Assembly: GCA_951799425.1 (NCBI GenBank)
Contig: OX637401.1
Coordinates: 33,219,780-33,283,779, forward strand
DNA from: Ilex aquifolium
Lineage: Eukaryota; Streptophyta; Magnoliopsida; Aquifoliales; Aquifoliaceae
Direction of reading: 5' to 3'
Length of the DNA: 64,000 nucleotides
Part shown: one piece after another, positions 48,485 through 61,647 of the stretch
Layout of the letters: each line of letters starts with the position of its first letter
Numbering within the stretch: the first letter of the stretch is position 1
Notes under the pieces: model-generated
The model's database searches: none
Seen by the model: only the letters and a program-made list of their open reading frames with translations
Told to the model about the DNA's origin: nothing
Made by a program: the position numbers and the translations under genes

Positions 48485-51400
48485 GGGATTCAAGAATTCT
48501 TTACAATGCAGCAAGAATCATCTTAATCAGAGACCGGAGTAAAAAGTTATGTCAGAAATACTAAAGAATGGGAAATTACTTTTTTTTCCTAGTGGAGGGG
48601 AATGGCCAACTATACCAAACTTCCATCACCATTTCGAACTTGTTAGAAGGTGAATCACCAATTTTGATCTCAATATATTGGTTAGGGTTTCAAGTTCTCA
48701 TTACAATGCCGCAAGAGTTAGCTCAATCCGAGTTCGGGAGAAAAAGTTATGTCCGATATATTATTTCATTTTAAAGGAGGACTACTTATTACACCAAACT
48801 TGCGTTACAATAGAGCCCATGCTAGAGGATTTTTCTTGACTTTTGATGTGAATAAAATGGTTAGGGATTCAAGAATTCTTTACAATGCAGCAAGAATCAT
48901 CTTATTGAGAGACCGGAGTAAAAAGTTATGTCAGAAATACTAAAGAATGGGAAATTACTTTTTTTTCGTAGTGGAGGGGATGGCCAACTATACCAAACTT
49001 CCATCACCATTTCGAACTTGTTAGAAGATGAATCACCAATTTTGATCTCAATATATTGGTTAGGGTTTCAAGTTCTCATTACAATGCCGCAAGAGTTAGC
49101 TCAATCCGAGTTCGGGAGAAACAGTTATGTCCGATATACTATTTCATTTTAAAGGTGGACTACTTATTACACCAAACTTACGTTACAATAGAGCCCATGC
49201 TAGAGAATTTTTCATGACTTTTGATGTGAATAAAATGGTTAGGGATTCAAGAATTCTTTACAATGCAGCAAGAATCATCTTATTTAGAGACCGGAGTAAA
49301 AAGTTATGTCAGAAATACTAAAGAATGGAAAATTACTTTTTTTTCGTAGTGGAGGGGATGGCCAACTATACCAAACTTCCATCTCCATTTCGAACATGTT
49401 AGAAGATGAATCACCAATTTTGATCTCAATATATTGGTTAGGGTTTCAAGTTCTCATTACAATGCCGCAAGAGTTAGCTCAATCCGAGTTCGGGAGAAAC
49501 AGTTATGTCCGATATACTATTTCATTTTAAAGGTGGACTACTTATTACACCAAACTTGCGTTACAATAGAGCCCATGCTAGAGGATTTTTCATGACTTTT
49601 GATGTGAATAAAATGGTTAGGGATTCAAGAATTCTTTACAATGCAGCAAGAATCATCTTAATCAGGGACCAGAGTAAAAAGTTATGTCAGAAATACTAAA
49701 GAATGGGAAATTACTTTTTTTTCCTACTGGAGGGGAATGGCCAACTATACCAAACATCCATCACCATTTCGAACTTGTTAGAAGGTGAATCACCAATTTT
49801 GATCTCAATATATTGGTTAGGGTTTCAAGTTCTCATTACAATGCCGCAAGAGTTAGCTCAATCCGAGTTCGGGAGAAAAAGTTATGTCCGATATACTATT
49901 TCATTTTAAAGGAGGACTACTTATTACACCAAACTTGCGTTACAATAGAGCCCATGCTAGAGGATTTTTCATGACTTTTGATGTGAATAAAATGGTTAGG
50001 GATTCAAGAATTCTTTACAATGCAGCAAGAATCATCTTATTTAGAGACCGGAGTAAAAAGTTATGTCAGAAATACTAAAGAATGGGAAATTACTTTTTTT
50101 TCGTAGTGGAGGGGATGGCCAACTATACCAAACTTCCATCACCATTTCGAACTTGTTAGAAGATGAATCACCAATTTTGATCTCAATATATTGGTTAGGG
50201 TTTCAAGTTCTCATTACAATGCCGCAAGAGTTAGCTCAATCCGAGTTCGGGAGAAACAGTTATGTCCGATATACTATTTCATTTTAAAGGTGGACTACTT
50301 ATTACACCAAACTTACGTTACAATAGAGCCCATGCTAGAGGATTTTTCATGACTTTTGATGTGAATAAAATGGTTAGGGATTCAAGAATTCTTTACAATG
50401 CAGCAAGAATCATCTTATTTAGAGACCGGAGTAAAAAGTTATGTCAGAAATACTAAAGAATGGAAAATTACTTTTTTTTCGTAGTGGAGGGGATGGCCAA
50501 CTATACCAAACTTCCATCACCATTTCGAACATGTTAGAAGATGAATCACCAATTTTGATCTCAATATATTGGTTAGGGTTTCAAGTTCTCATTACAATGC
50601 CGCAAGAGTTAGCTCAATCCGAGTTCGGGAGAAACAGTTATGTCCGATATACTATTTCATTTTAAAGGTGGACTACTTATTACACCAAACTTGCGTTACA
50701 ATAGAGCCCATGCTAGAGGATTTTTCATGACTTTTGATGTGAATAAAATGGTTAGGGATTCAAGAATTCTTTACAATGCAGCAAGAATCATCTTAATCAG
50801 AGACCGGAGTAAAAAGTTATGTCAGAAATACTAAAGAATGGGAAATTACTTTTTTTTCCTACTGGAGGGGAATGGCCAACTATACCAAACATCCATCACC
50901 ATTTCGAACTTGTTAGAAGGTGAATCACCAATTTTGATCTCAATATATTGGTTAGGGTTTCAAGTTCTCATTACAATGCCGCAAGAGTTAGCTCAATCCG
51001 AGTTCGGGAGAAAAAGTTATGTCCGATATACTATTTCATTTTAAAGGAGGACTACTTATTACACCAAACTTGCGTTACAATAGAGCCCATGCTAGAGGAT
51101 TTTTCATGACTTTTGATGTGAATAAAATGGTTAGGGATTCAAGAATTCTTTACAATGCAGCAAGAATCATCTTATTTAGAGACCGGAGTAAAAAGTTATG
51201 TCAGAAATACTAAAGAATGGGAAATTACTTTTTTTTCGTAGTGGAGGGGATGGCCAACTATACCAAACTTCCATCACCATTTCGAACTTGTTAGAAGATG
51301 AATCACCAATTTTGATCTCAATATATTGGTTAGGGTTTCAAGTTCTCATTACAATGCCGCAAGAGTTAGCTCAATCCGAGTTCGGGAGAAACAGTTATGT

Positions 51401-54400
51401 CCGATATACTATTTCATTTTAAAGGTGGACTACTTATTACACCAAACTTACGTTACAATAGAGCCCATGCTAGAGGATTTTTCATGACTTTTGATGTGAA
51501 TAAAATGGTTTGGGATTCAAGAATTCTTTACAATGCAGCAAGAATCATCTTAATCAGAGACCGGAGTAAAAAGTTATGTCAGAAATACTAAAGAATGGGA
51601 AATTACTTTTTTTTCCTAGTGGAGGGGAATGGCCAACTATACCAAACTTCCATCACCATTTCGAACTTGTTAGAAGGTGAATCACCAATTTTGATTTCAA
51701 TATATTGGTTAGGGTTTCAAGTTCTCATTACAATGCCGCAAGAGTTAGCTCAATCCGAGTTCGGGAGAAACAGTTATGTCCGATATACTATTTCATTTTA
51801 AAGGTGGACTACTTATTACACCAAACTTGCGTTACAATAGAGCCCATGCTAGAGGATTTTTCTTGACTTTTGATGTGAATAAAATGGTTAGGGATTCAAG
51901 AATTCTTTACAATGCAGCAAGAATCATCTTATTGAGAGACCGGAGTAAAAAGTTATGTCAGAAATACTAAAGAATGGGAAATTACTTTTTTTTCGTAGTG
52001 GAGGGGATGGCCAACTATACCAAACTTCCATCACCATTTCGAACTTGTTAGAAGATGAATCACCAATTTTGATCTCAATATATTGGTTAGGGTTTCAAGT
52101 TCTCATTACAATGCCGCAAGAGTTAGCTCAATCCGAGTTCGGGAGAAACAGTTATGTCCGATATACTATTTCATTTTAAAGGTGGACTACTTATTACACC
52201 AAACTTACGTTACAATAGAGCCCATGCTAGAGGATTTTTCATGACTTTTGATGTGAATAAAATGGTTAGGGATTCAAGAATTCTTTACAATGCAGCAAGA
52301 ATCATCTTAATCAGAGACCGGAGTAAAAAGTTATGTCAGAAATACTAAAGAATGGGAAATTACTTTTTTTTCCTAGTGGAAGGGAATGGCCAACTATACC
52401 AAACTTCCATCACCATTTCGAACTTGTTAGAAGGTGAATCACCAATTTTGATCTCAATATATTGGTTAGGGTTTCAAGTTCTCATTACAATGCCGCAAGA
52501 GTTAGCTCAATCCGAGTTCGGGAGAAAAAGTTATGTCCGATATACTATTTCATTTTAAAGGAGGACTACTTATTACACCAAACTTGCGTTACAATAGAGC
52601 CCATGCTAGAGGATTTTTCATGACTTTTGATGTGAATAAAATGGTTAGGGATTCAAGAATTCTTTACAATGCAGCAAGAATCATCTTAATCAGAGACCGG
52701 AGTAAAAAGTTATGTCAGAAATACTAAAGAATGGGAAATTACTTTTGTTTCCTAGTGGAGGGGAATGGCCAACTATACCAAACATCCATCACCATTTCGA
52801 ACTTGTTAGAAGGTGAATCACCAATTTTGATCTCAATATATTGGTTAGGGTTTCAAGTTCTCATTACAATGCCGCAAGAGTTAGCTCAATCCGAGTTCGG
52901 GAGAAAAAGTTATGTCCGATATACTATTTCATTTTAAAGGAGGACTACTTATTACACCAAACTTGCGTTACAATAGAGCCCATGCTAGAGGATTTTTCAT
53001 GACTTTTGATGTGAATAAAATGGTTAGGGATTCAAGAATTCTTTACAATGCAGCAAGAATCATCTTATTTAGAGACCGGAGTAAAAAGTTATGTCAGAAA
53101 TACTAAAGAATGGGAAATTACTTTTTTTTCGTAGTGGAGGGGATGGCCAACTATACCAAACTTCCATCACCATTTCGAACTTGTTAGAAGATGAATCACC
53201 AATTTTGATCTCAATATATTGGTTAGGGTTTCAAGTTCTCATTACAATGCCGCAAGAGTTAGCTCAATCCGAGTTCGGGAGAAACAGTTATGTCCGATAT
53301 ACTATTTCATTTTAAAGGTGGACTACTTATTACACCAAACTTGCGTTACAATAGAGCCCATGCTAGAGGATTTTTCATGACTTTTGATGTGAATAAAATG
53401 GTTAGGGATTCAAGAATTCTTTACAATGCAGCAAGAATCATCTTAATCAGAGACCGGAGTAAAAAGTTATGTCAGAAATACTAAAGAATGGGAAATTACT
53501 TTTTTTTCCTAGTGGAGGGGAATGGCCAACTATACCAAACTTCCATCACCATTTCGAACTTGTTAGAAGGTGAATCACCAATTTTGATCTCAATATATTG
53601 GTTAGGGTTTCAAGTTCTCATTACAATGCCGCAAGAGTTAGCTCAATCCGAGTTCGGGAGAAACAGTTATGTCCGATATACTATTTCATTTTAAAGGTGG
53701 ACTACTTATTACACCAAACTTACGTTACAATAGAGCCCATGCTAGAGGATTTTTCATGACTTTTGATGTGAATAAAATGGTTAGGGATTCAAGAATTCTT
53801 TACAATGCAGCAAGAATCATCTTAATCAGAGACCGGAGTAAAAAGTTATGTCAGAAATACTAAAGAATGGGAAATTACTTTTTTTTCCTAGTGGAGGGGA
53901 ATGGCCAACTATACCAAACTTCCATCACCATTTCGAACTTGTTAGAAGGTGAATCACCAATTTTGATCTCAATATATTGGTTAGGGTTTCAAGTTCTCAT
54001 TACAATGCCGCAAGAGTTAGCTCAATCCGAGTTCGGGAGAAAAAGTTATGTCCGATATACTATTTCATTTTAAAGGAGGACTACTTATTACACCAAACTT
54101 GCGTTACAATAGAGCCCATGCTAGAGGATTTTTCATGACTTTTGATGTGAATAAAATGGTTAGGGATTCAAGAATTCTTTACAATGCAGCAAGAATCATC
54201 TTAATCAGAGACCGGAGTAAAAAGTTATGTCAGAAATACTAAAGAATGGGAAATTACTTTTTTTTCCTAGTGGAGGGGAATGGCCAACTATACCAAACTT
54301 CCATCACCATTTCGAACTTGTTAGAAGGTGAATCACCAATTTTGATCTCAATATATTGGTTAGGGTTTCAAGTTCTCATTACAATGCCGCAAGAGTTAGC

Positions 54401-57400
54401 TCAATCCGAGTTCGGGAGAAAAAGTTATGTCCGATATACTATTTCATTTTAAAGGAGGACTACTTATTACACCAAACTTGCGTTACAATAGAGCCCATGC
54501 TAGAGGATTTTTCATGACTTTTGATGTGAATAAAATGGTTAGGGATTCAAGAATTCTTTACAATGCAGCAAGAATCATCTTAATCAGAGACCGGAGTAAA
54601 AAGTTATGTCAGAAATACTAAAGAATGGGAAATTACTTTTTTTTCCTAGTGGAGGGGAATGGCCAACTATACCAAACTTCCATCACCATTTCGAACTTGT
54701 TAGAAGGTGAATCACCAATTTTGATCTCAATATATTGGTTAGGGTTTCAAGTTCTCATTACAATGCCGCAAGAGTTAGCTCAATCCGAGTTCGGGAGAAA
54801 AAGTTATGTCCGATATATTATTTCATTTTAAAGGAGGACTACTTATTACACCAAACTTGCGTTACAATAGAGCCCATGCTAGAGGATTTTTCTTGACTTT
54901 TGATGTGAATAAAATGGTTAGGGATTCAAGAATTCTTTACAATGCAGCAAGAATCATCTTATTGAGAGACCGGAGTAAAAAGTTATGTCAGAAATACTAA
55001 AGAATGGGAAATTACTTTTTTTTCGTAGTGGAGGGGATGGCCAACTATACCAAACTTCCATCACCATTTCGAACTTGTTAGAAGATGAATCACCAATTTT
55101 GATCTCAATATATTGGTTAGGGTTTCAAGTTCTCATTACAATGCCGCAAGAGTTAGCTCAATCCGAGTTCGGGAGAAACAGTTATGTCCGATATACTATT
55201 TCATTTTAAAGGTGGACTACTTATTACACCAAACTTACGTTACAATAGAGCCCATGCTAGAGAATTTTTCATGACTTTTGATGTGAATAAAATGGTTAGG
55301 GATTCAAGAATTCTTTACAATGCAGCAAGAATCATCTTATTTAGAGACCGGAGTAAAAAGTTATGTCAGAAATACTAAAGAATGGAAAATTACTTTTTTT
55401 TCGTAGTGGAGGGGATGGCCAACTATACCAAACTTCCATCTCCATTTCGAACATGTTAGAAGATGAATCACCAATTTTGATCTCAATATATTGGTTAGGG
55501 TTTCAAGTTCTCATTACAATGCCGCAAGAGTTAGCTCAATCCGAGTTCGGGAGAAACAGTTATGTCCGATATACTATTTCATTTTAAAGGTGGACTACTT
55601 ATTACACCAAACTTGCGTTACAATAGAGCCCATGCTAGAGGATTTTTCATGACTTTTGATGTGAATAAAATGGTTAGGGATTCAAGAATTCTTTACAATG
55701 CAGCAAGAATCATCTTAATCAGGGACCAGAGTAAAAAGTTATGTCAGAAATACTAAAGAATGGGAAATTACTTTTTTTTCCTACTGGAGGGGAATGGCCA
55801 ACTATACCAAACATCCATCACCATTTCGAACTTGTTAGAAGGTGAATCACCAATTTTGATCTCAATATATTGGTTAGGGTTTCAAGTTCTCATTACAATG
55901 CCGCAAGAGTTAGCTCAATCCGAGTTCGGGAGAAAAAGTTATGTCCGATATACTATTTCATTTTAAAGGAGGACTACTTATTACACCAAACTTGCGTTAC
56001 AATAGAGCCCATGCTAGAGGATTTTTCATGACTTTTGATGTGAATAAAATGGTTAGGGATTCAAGAATTCTTTACAATGCAGCAAGAATCATCTTATTTA
56101 GAGACCGGAGTAAAAAGTTATGTCAGAAATACTAAAGAATGGGAAATTACTTTTTTTTCGTAGTGGAGGGGATGGCCAACTATACCAAACTTCCATCACC
56201 ATTTCGAACTTGTTAGAAGATGAATCACCAATTTTGATCTCAATATATTGGTTAGGGTTTCAAGTTCTCATTACAATGCCGCAAGAGTTAGCTCAATCCG
56301 AGTTCGGGAGAAACAGTTATGTCCGATATACTATTTCATTTTAAAGGTGGACTACTTATTACACCAAACTTACGTTACAATAGAGCCCATGCTAGAGGAT
56401 TTTTCATGACTTTTGATGTGAATAAAATGGTTAGGGATTCAAGAATTCTTTACAATGCAGCAAGAATCATCTTATTTAGAGACCGGAGTAAAAAGTTATG
56501 TCAGAAATACTAAAGAATGGAAAATTACTTTTTTTTCGTAGTGGAGGGGATGGCCAACTATACCAAACTTCCATCACCATTTCGAACATGTTAGAAGATG
56601 AATCACCAATTTTGATCTCAATATATTGGTTAGGGTTTCAAGTTCTCATTACAATGCCGCAAGAGTTAGCTCAATCCGAGTTCGGGAGAAACAGTTATGT
56701 CCGATATACTATTTCATTTTAAAGGTGGACTACTTATTACACCAAACTTGCGTTACAATAGAGCCCATGCTAGAGGATTTTTCATGACTTTTGATGTGAA
56801 TAAAATGGTTAGGGATTCAAGAATTCTTTACAATGCAGCAAGAATCATCTTAATCAGAGACCGGAGTAAAAAGTTATGTCAGAAATACTAAAGAATGGGA
56901 AATTACTTTTTTTTCCTACTGGAGGGGAATGGCCAACTATACCAAACATCCATCACCATTTCGAACTTGTTAGAAGGTGAATCACCAATTTTGATCTCAA
57001 TATATTGGTTAGGGTTTCAAGTTCTCATTACAATGCCGCAAGAGTTAGCTCAATCCGAGTTCGGGAGAAAAAGTTATGTCCGATATACTATTTCATTTTA
57101 AAGGAGGACTACTTATTACACCAAACTTGCGTTACAATAGAGCCCATGCTAGAGGATTTTTCATGACTTTTGATGTGAATAAAATGGTTAGGGATTCAAG
57201 AATTCTTTACAATGCAGCAAGAATCATCTTATTTAGAGACCGGAGTAAAAAGTTATGTCAGAAATACTAAAGAATGGGAAATTACTTTTTTTTCGTAGTG
57301 GAGGGGATGGCCAACTATACCAAACTTCCATCACCATTTCGAACTTGTTAGAAGATGAATCACCAATTTTGATCTCAATATATTGGTTAGGGTTTCAAGT

Positions 57401-60400
57401 TCTCATTACAATGCCGCAAGAGTTAGCTCAATCCGAGTTCGGGAGAAACAGTTATGTCCGATATACTATTTCATTTTAAAGGTGGACTACTTATTACACC
57501 AAACTTACGTTACAATAGAGCCCATGCTAGAGGATTTTTCATGACTTTTGATGTGAATAAAATGGTTTGGGATTCAAGAATTCTTTACAATGCAGCAAGA
57601 ATCATCTTAATCAGAGACCGGAGTAAAAAGTTATGTCAGAAATACTAAAGAATGGGAAATTACTTTTTTTTCCTAGTGGAGGGGAATGGCCAACTATACC
57701 AAACTTCCATCACCATTTCGAACTTGTTAGAAGGTGAATCACCAATTTTGATTTCAATATATTGGTTAGGGTTTCAAGTTCTCATTACAATGCCGCAAGA
57801 GTTAGCTCAATCCGAGTTCGGGAGAAACAGTTATGTCCGATATACTATTTCATTTTAAAGGTGGACTACTTATTACACCAAACTTGCGTTACAATAGAGC
57901 CCATGCTAGAGGATTTTTCTTGACTTTTGATGTGAATAAAATGGTTAGGGATTCAAGAATTCTTTACAATGCAGCAAGAATCATCTTATTGAGAGACCGG
58001 AGTAAAAAGTTATGTCAGAAATACTAAAGAATGGGAAATTACTTTTTTTTCGTAGTGGAGGGGATGGCCAACTATACCAAACTTCCATCACCATTTCGAA
58101 CTTGTTAGAAGATGAATCACCAATTTTGATCTCAATATATTGGTTAGGGTTTCAAGTTCTCATTACAATGCCGCAAGAGTTAGCTCAATCCGAGTTCGGG
58201 AGAAACAGTTATGTCCGATATACTATTTCATTTTAAAGGTGGACTACTTATTACACCAAACTTACGTTACAATAGAGCCCATGCTAGAGGATTTTTCATG
58301 ACTTTTGATGTGAATAAAATGGTTAGGGATTCAAGAATTCTTTACAATGCAGCAAGAATCATCTTAATCAGAGACCGGAGTAAAAAGTTATGTCAGAAAT
58401 ACTAAAGAATGGGAAATTACTTTTTTTTCCTAGTGGAAGGGAATGGCCAACTATACCAAACTTCCATCACCATTTCGAACTTGTTAGAAGGTGAATCACC
58501 AATTTTGATCTCAATATATTGGTTAGGGTTTCAAGTTCTCATTACAATGCCGCAAGAGTTAGCTCAATCCGAGTTCGGGAGAAAAAGTTATGTCCGATAT
58601 ACTATTTCATTTTAAAGGAGGACTACTTATTACACCAAACTTGCGTTACAATAGAGCCCATGCTAGAGGATTTTTCATGACTTTTGATGTGAATAAAATG
58701 GTTAGGGATTCAAGAATTCTTTACAATGCAGCAAGAATCATCTTAATCAGAGACCGGAGTAAAAAGTTATGTCAGAAATACTAAAGAATGGGAAATTACT
58801 TTTGTTTCCTAGTGGAGGGGAATGGCCAACTATACCAAACATCCATCACCATTTCGAACTTGTTAGAAGGTGAATCACCAATTTTGATCTCAATATATTG
58901 GTTAGGGTTTCAAGTTCTCATTACAATGCCGCAAGAGTTAGCTCAATCCGAGTTCGGGAGAAAAAGTTATGTCCGATATACTATTTCATTTTAAAGGAGG
59001 ACTACTTATTACACCAAACTTGCGTTACAATAGAGCCCATGCTAGAGGATTTTTCATGACTTTTGATGTGAATAAAATGGTTAGGGATTCAAGAATTCTT
59101 TACAATGCAGCAAGAATCATCTTATTTAGAGACCGGAGTAAAAAGTTATGTCAGAAATACTAAAGAATGGGAAATTACTTTTTTTTCGTAGTGGAGGGGA
59201 TGGCCAACTATACCAAACTTCCATCACCATTTCGAACTTGTTAGAAGATGAATCACCAATTTTGATCTCAATATATTGGTTAGGGTTTCAAGTTCTCATT
59301 ACAATGCCGCAAGAGTTAGCTCAATCCGAGTTCGGGAGAAACAGTTATGTCCGATATACTATTTCATTTTAAAGGTGGACTACTTATTACACCAAACTTG
59401 CGTTACAATAGAGCCCATGCTAGAGGATTTTTCATGACTTTTGATGTGAATAAAATGGTTAGGGATTCAAGAATTCTTTACAATGCAGCAAGAATCATCT
59501 TAATCAGAGACCGGAGTAAAAAGTTATGTCAGAAATACTAAAGAATGGGAAATTACTTTTTTTTCCTAGTGGAGGGGAATGGCCAACTATACCAAACTTC
59601 CATCACCATTTCGAACTTGTTAGAAGGTGAATCACCAATTTTGATCTCAATATATTGGTTAGGGTTTCAAGTTCTCATTACAATGCCGCAAGAGTTAGCT
59701 CAATCCGAGTTCGGGAGAAACAGTTATGTCCGATATACTATTTCATTTTAAAGGTGGACTACTTATTACACCAAACTTACGTTACAATAGAGCCCATGCT
59801 AGAGGATTTTTCATGACTTTTGATGTGAATAAAATGGTTAGGGATTCAAGAATTCTTTACAATGCAGCAAGAATCATCTTAATCAGAGACCGGAGTAAAA
59901 AGTTATGTCAGAAATACTAAAGAATGGGAAATTACTTTTTTTTCCTAGTGGAGGGGAATGGCCAACTATACCAAACTTCCATCACCATTTCGAACTTGTT
60001 AGAAGGTGAATCACCAATTTTGATCTCAATATATTGGTTAGGGTTTCAAGTTCTCATTACAATGCCGCAAGAGTTAGCTCAATCCGAGTTCGGGAGAAAA
60101 AGTTATGTCCGATATACTATTTCATTTTAAAGGAGGACTACTTATTACACCAAACTTGCGTTACAATAGAGCCCATGCTAGAGGATTTTTCATGACTTTT
60201 GATGTGAATAAAATGGTTAGGGATTCAAGAATTCTTTACAATGCAGCAAGAATCATCTTAATCAGAGACCGGAGTAAAAAGTTATGTCAGAAATACTAAA
60301 GAATGGGAAATTACTTTTTTTTCCTAGTGGAGGGGAATGGCCAACTATACCAAACTTCCATCACCATTTCGAACTTGTTAGAAGGTGAATCACCAATTTT

Positions 60401-60702
60401 GATCTCAATATATTGGTTAGGGTTTCAAGTTCTCATTACAATGCCGCAAGAGTTAGCTCAATCCGAGTTCGGGAGAAAAAGTTATGTCCGATATACTATT
60501 TCATTTTAAAGGAGGACTACTTATTACACCAAACTTGCGTTACAATAGAGCCCATGCTAGAGGATTTTTCATGACTTTTGATGTGAATAAAATGGTTAGG
60601 GATTCAAGAATTCTTTACAATGCAGCAAGAATCATCTTAATCAGAGACCGGAGTAAAAAGTTATGTCAGAAATACTAAAGAATGGGAAATTACTTTTTTT
60701 TC
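48485..60702. repeat. Tandem duplication of 16 monomers (6057 bp)
   Basis: 48485-54645 matches 54542-60702 at an offset of 6057 bp. All sixteen monomer lengths agree in order (379,378,378,379,378,378,379,378,379,378,379,379,378,379,379,379). Every private variant I checked is present in both: TTTTTCTTGAC, TTATTGAGAG, TAGAGAATTTTTC, CATCTCCATTTCGAACATG, AGGGACCAGAG, CCTACTGG, GGTTTGGGATT, GATTTCAAT, GTGGAAGGG, ACTTTTGTTTCC. I found no difference in the translated frames of the two copies. Limits: 48484 T against 54541 A on the left, and 54646 C against 60703 G on the right. It is either a very recent duplication or an assembly error. Confidence 0.9.
48905..51128. repeat. Nested 3-monomer duplication (1135 bp) inside the 6-kb unit
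   Basis: m130-m132 and m133-m135 share CGTAGTGG, ACTTACG, AATGGAAAATTAC followed by CGTAGTGG, GAACATGTTAG, then CCTACTGG with AAACATCC, at an offset of 1135 bp. The first copy alone has TAGAGAATTTTTC, CATCTCCATTTC and AGGGACCAGAG. The second 6-kb copy repeats this whole arrangement, including the three private changes, at about 54962-57185. So the 3-monomer duplication is older than the 6-kb one. Confidence 0.75.
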
Positions 60703-61647
60703 GTAGTGGAGGGGATGGCCAACTATACCAAACTTCCATCACCATTTCGAACTTGTTAGAAGGTGAATCACCAATTTTGATCTCAATATATTGGTTAGGG
60801 TTTCAAGTTCTCATTACAATGCCGCAAGAGTTAGCTCAATCCGAGTTCGGGAGAAAAAGTTATGTCCGATATACTATTTCATTTTAAAGGAGGACTACTT
60901 ATTACACCAAACTTGCGTTACAATAGAGCCCATGCTAGAGGATTTTTCATGACTTTTGATGTGAATAAAATGGTTAGGGATTCAAGAATTCTTTACAATG
61001 CAGCAAGAATCATCTTAATCAGAGACCGGAGGAAAAAGTTATGTCAGAAATACTAAAGAATGGGAAATTACTTTTTATTCATAGTGGAGGGGATGGCCAA
61101 CTATACCAAACTTCCATCACCATTTCGAACTTGTTAGAAGGTGAATCACCAATTTTGATCTCAATATATTGGTTAGGGTTTCAAGTTCTCATTACAATGC
61201 CGCAAGAGTTAGCTCAATCCGAGTTCGGGAGAAAAAGTTATGTCCGATATACTATTTCATTTTAAAGGAGGACTACTTATTACACCAAACTTGCGTTACA
61301 ATAGAGCCCATGCTAGAGGATTTTTCATGACTTTTGATGTGAATAAAATGGTTAGGGATTCAAGAATTCTTTACAATGCAGCAAGAATCATCTTAATCAG
61401 AGACCGGAGTAAAAAGTTATGTCAGAAATACTAAAGAATGGGAAATTACTTTTTTTTCGTAGTGGAGGGGATGGCCAACTATACCAAACTTCCATCACCA
61501 TTTCGAACTTGTTAGAAGGTGAATCACCAATTTTGATCTCAATATATTGGTTAGGGTTTCAAGTTCTCATTACAATGCCGCAAGAGTTAGCTCAATCCGA
61601 GTTCGGGAGAAAAAGTTATGTCCGATATACTATTTCATTTTAAAGGA
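60703..61647. repeat. Run of recombinant 378-bp monomers
   Basis: m161-m163 have the 378-bp marker (GGGGATGGCC with CGTAGTGG or CATAGTGG) but the other markers of the 379-bp class: GAAGGTGAATC, GAGAAAAAG and AAAGGAGG. They also lack the alternation with 379-bp units. m162 has an A inside the T tract (TTTTTATTCATAG, about 61077), and the half A that precedes it has GGAGGAAAAAG (about 61030). This hybrid class otherwise appears only as single units (m4 near 1.3 kb, m107 near 40.3 kb). It looks like one crossover product amplified three times. Confidence 0.7.
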
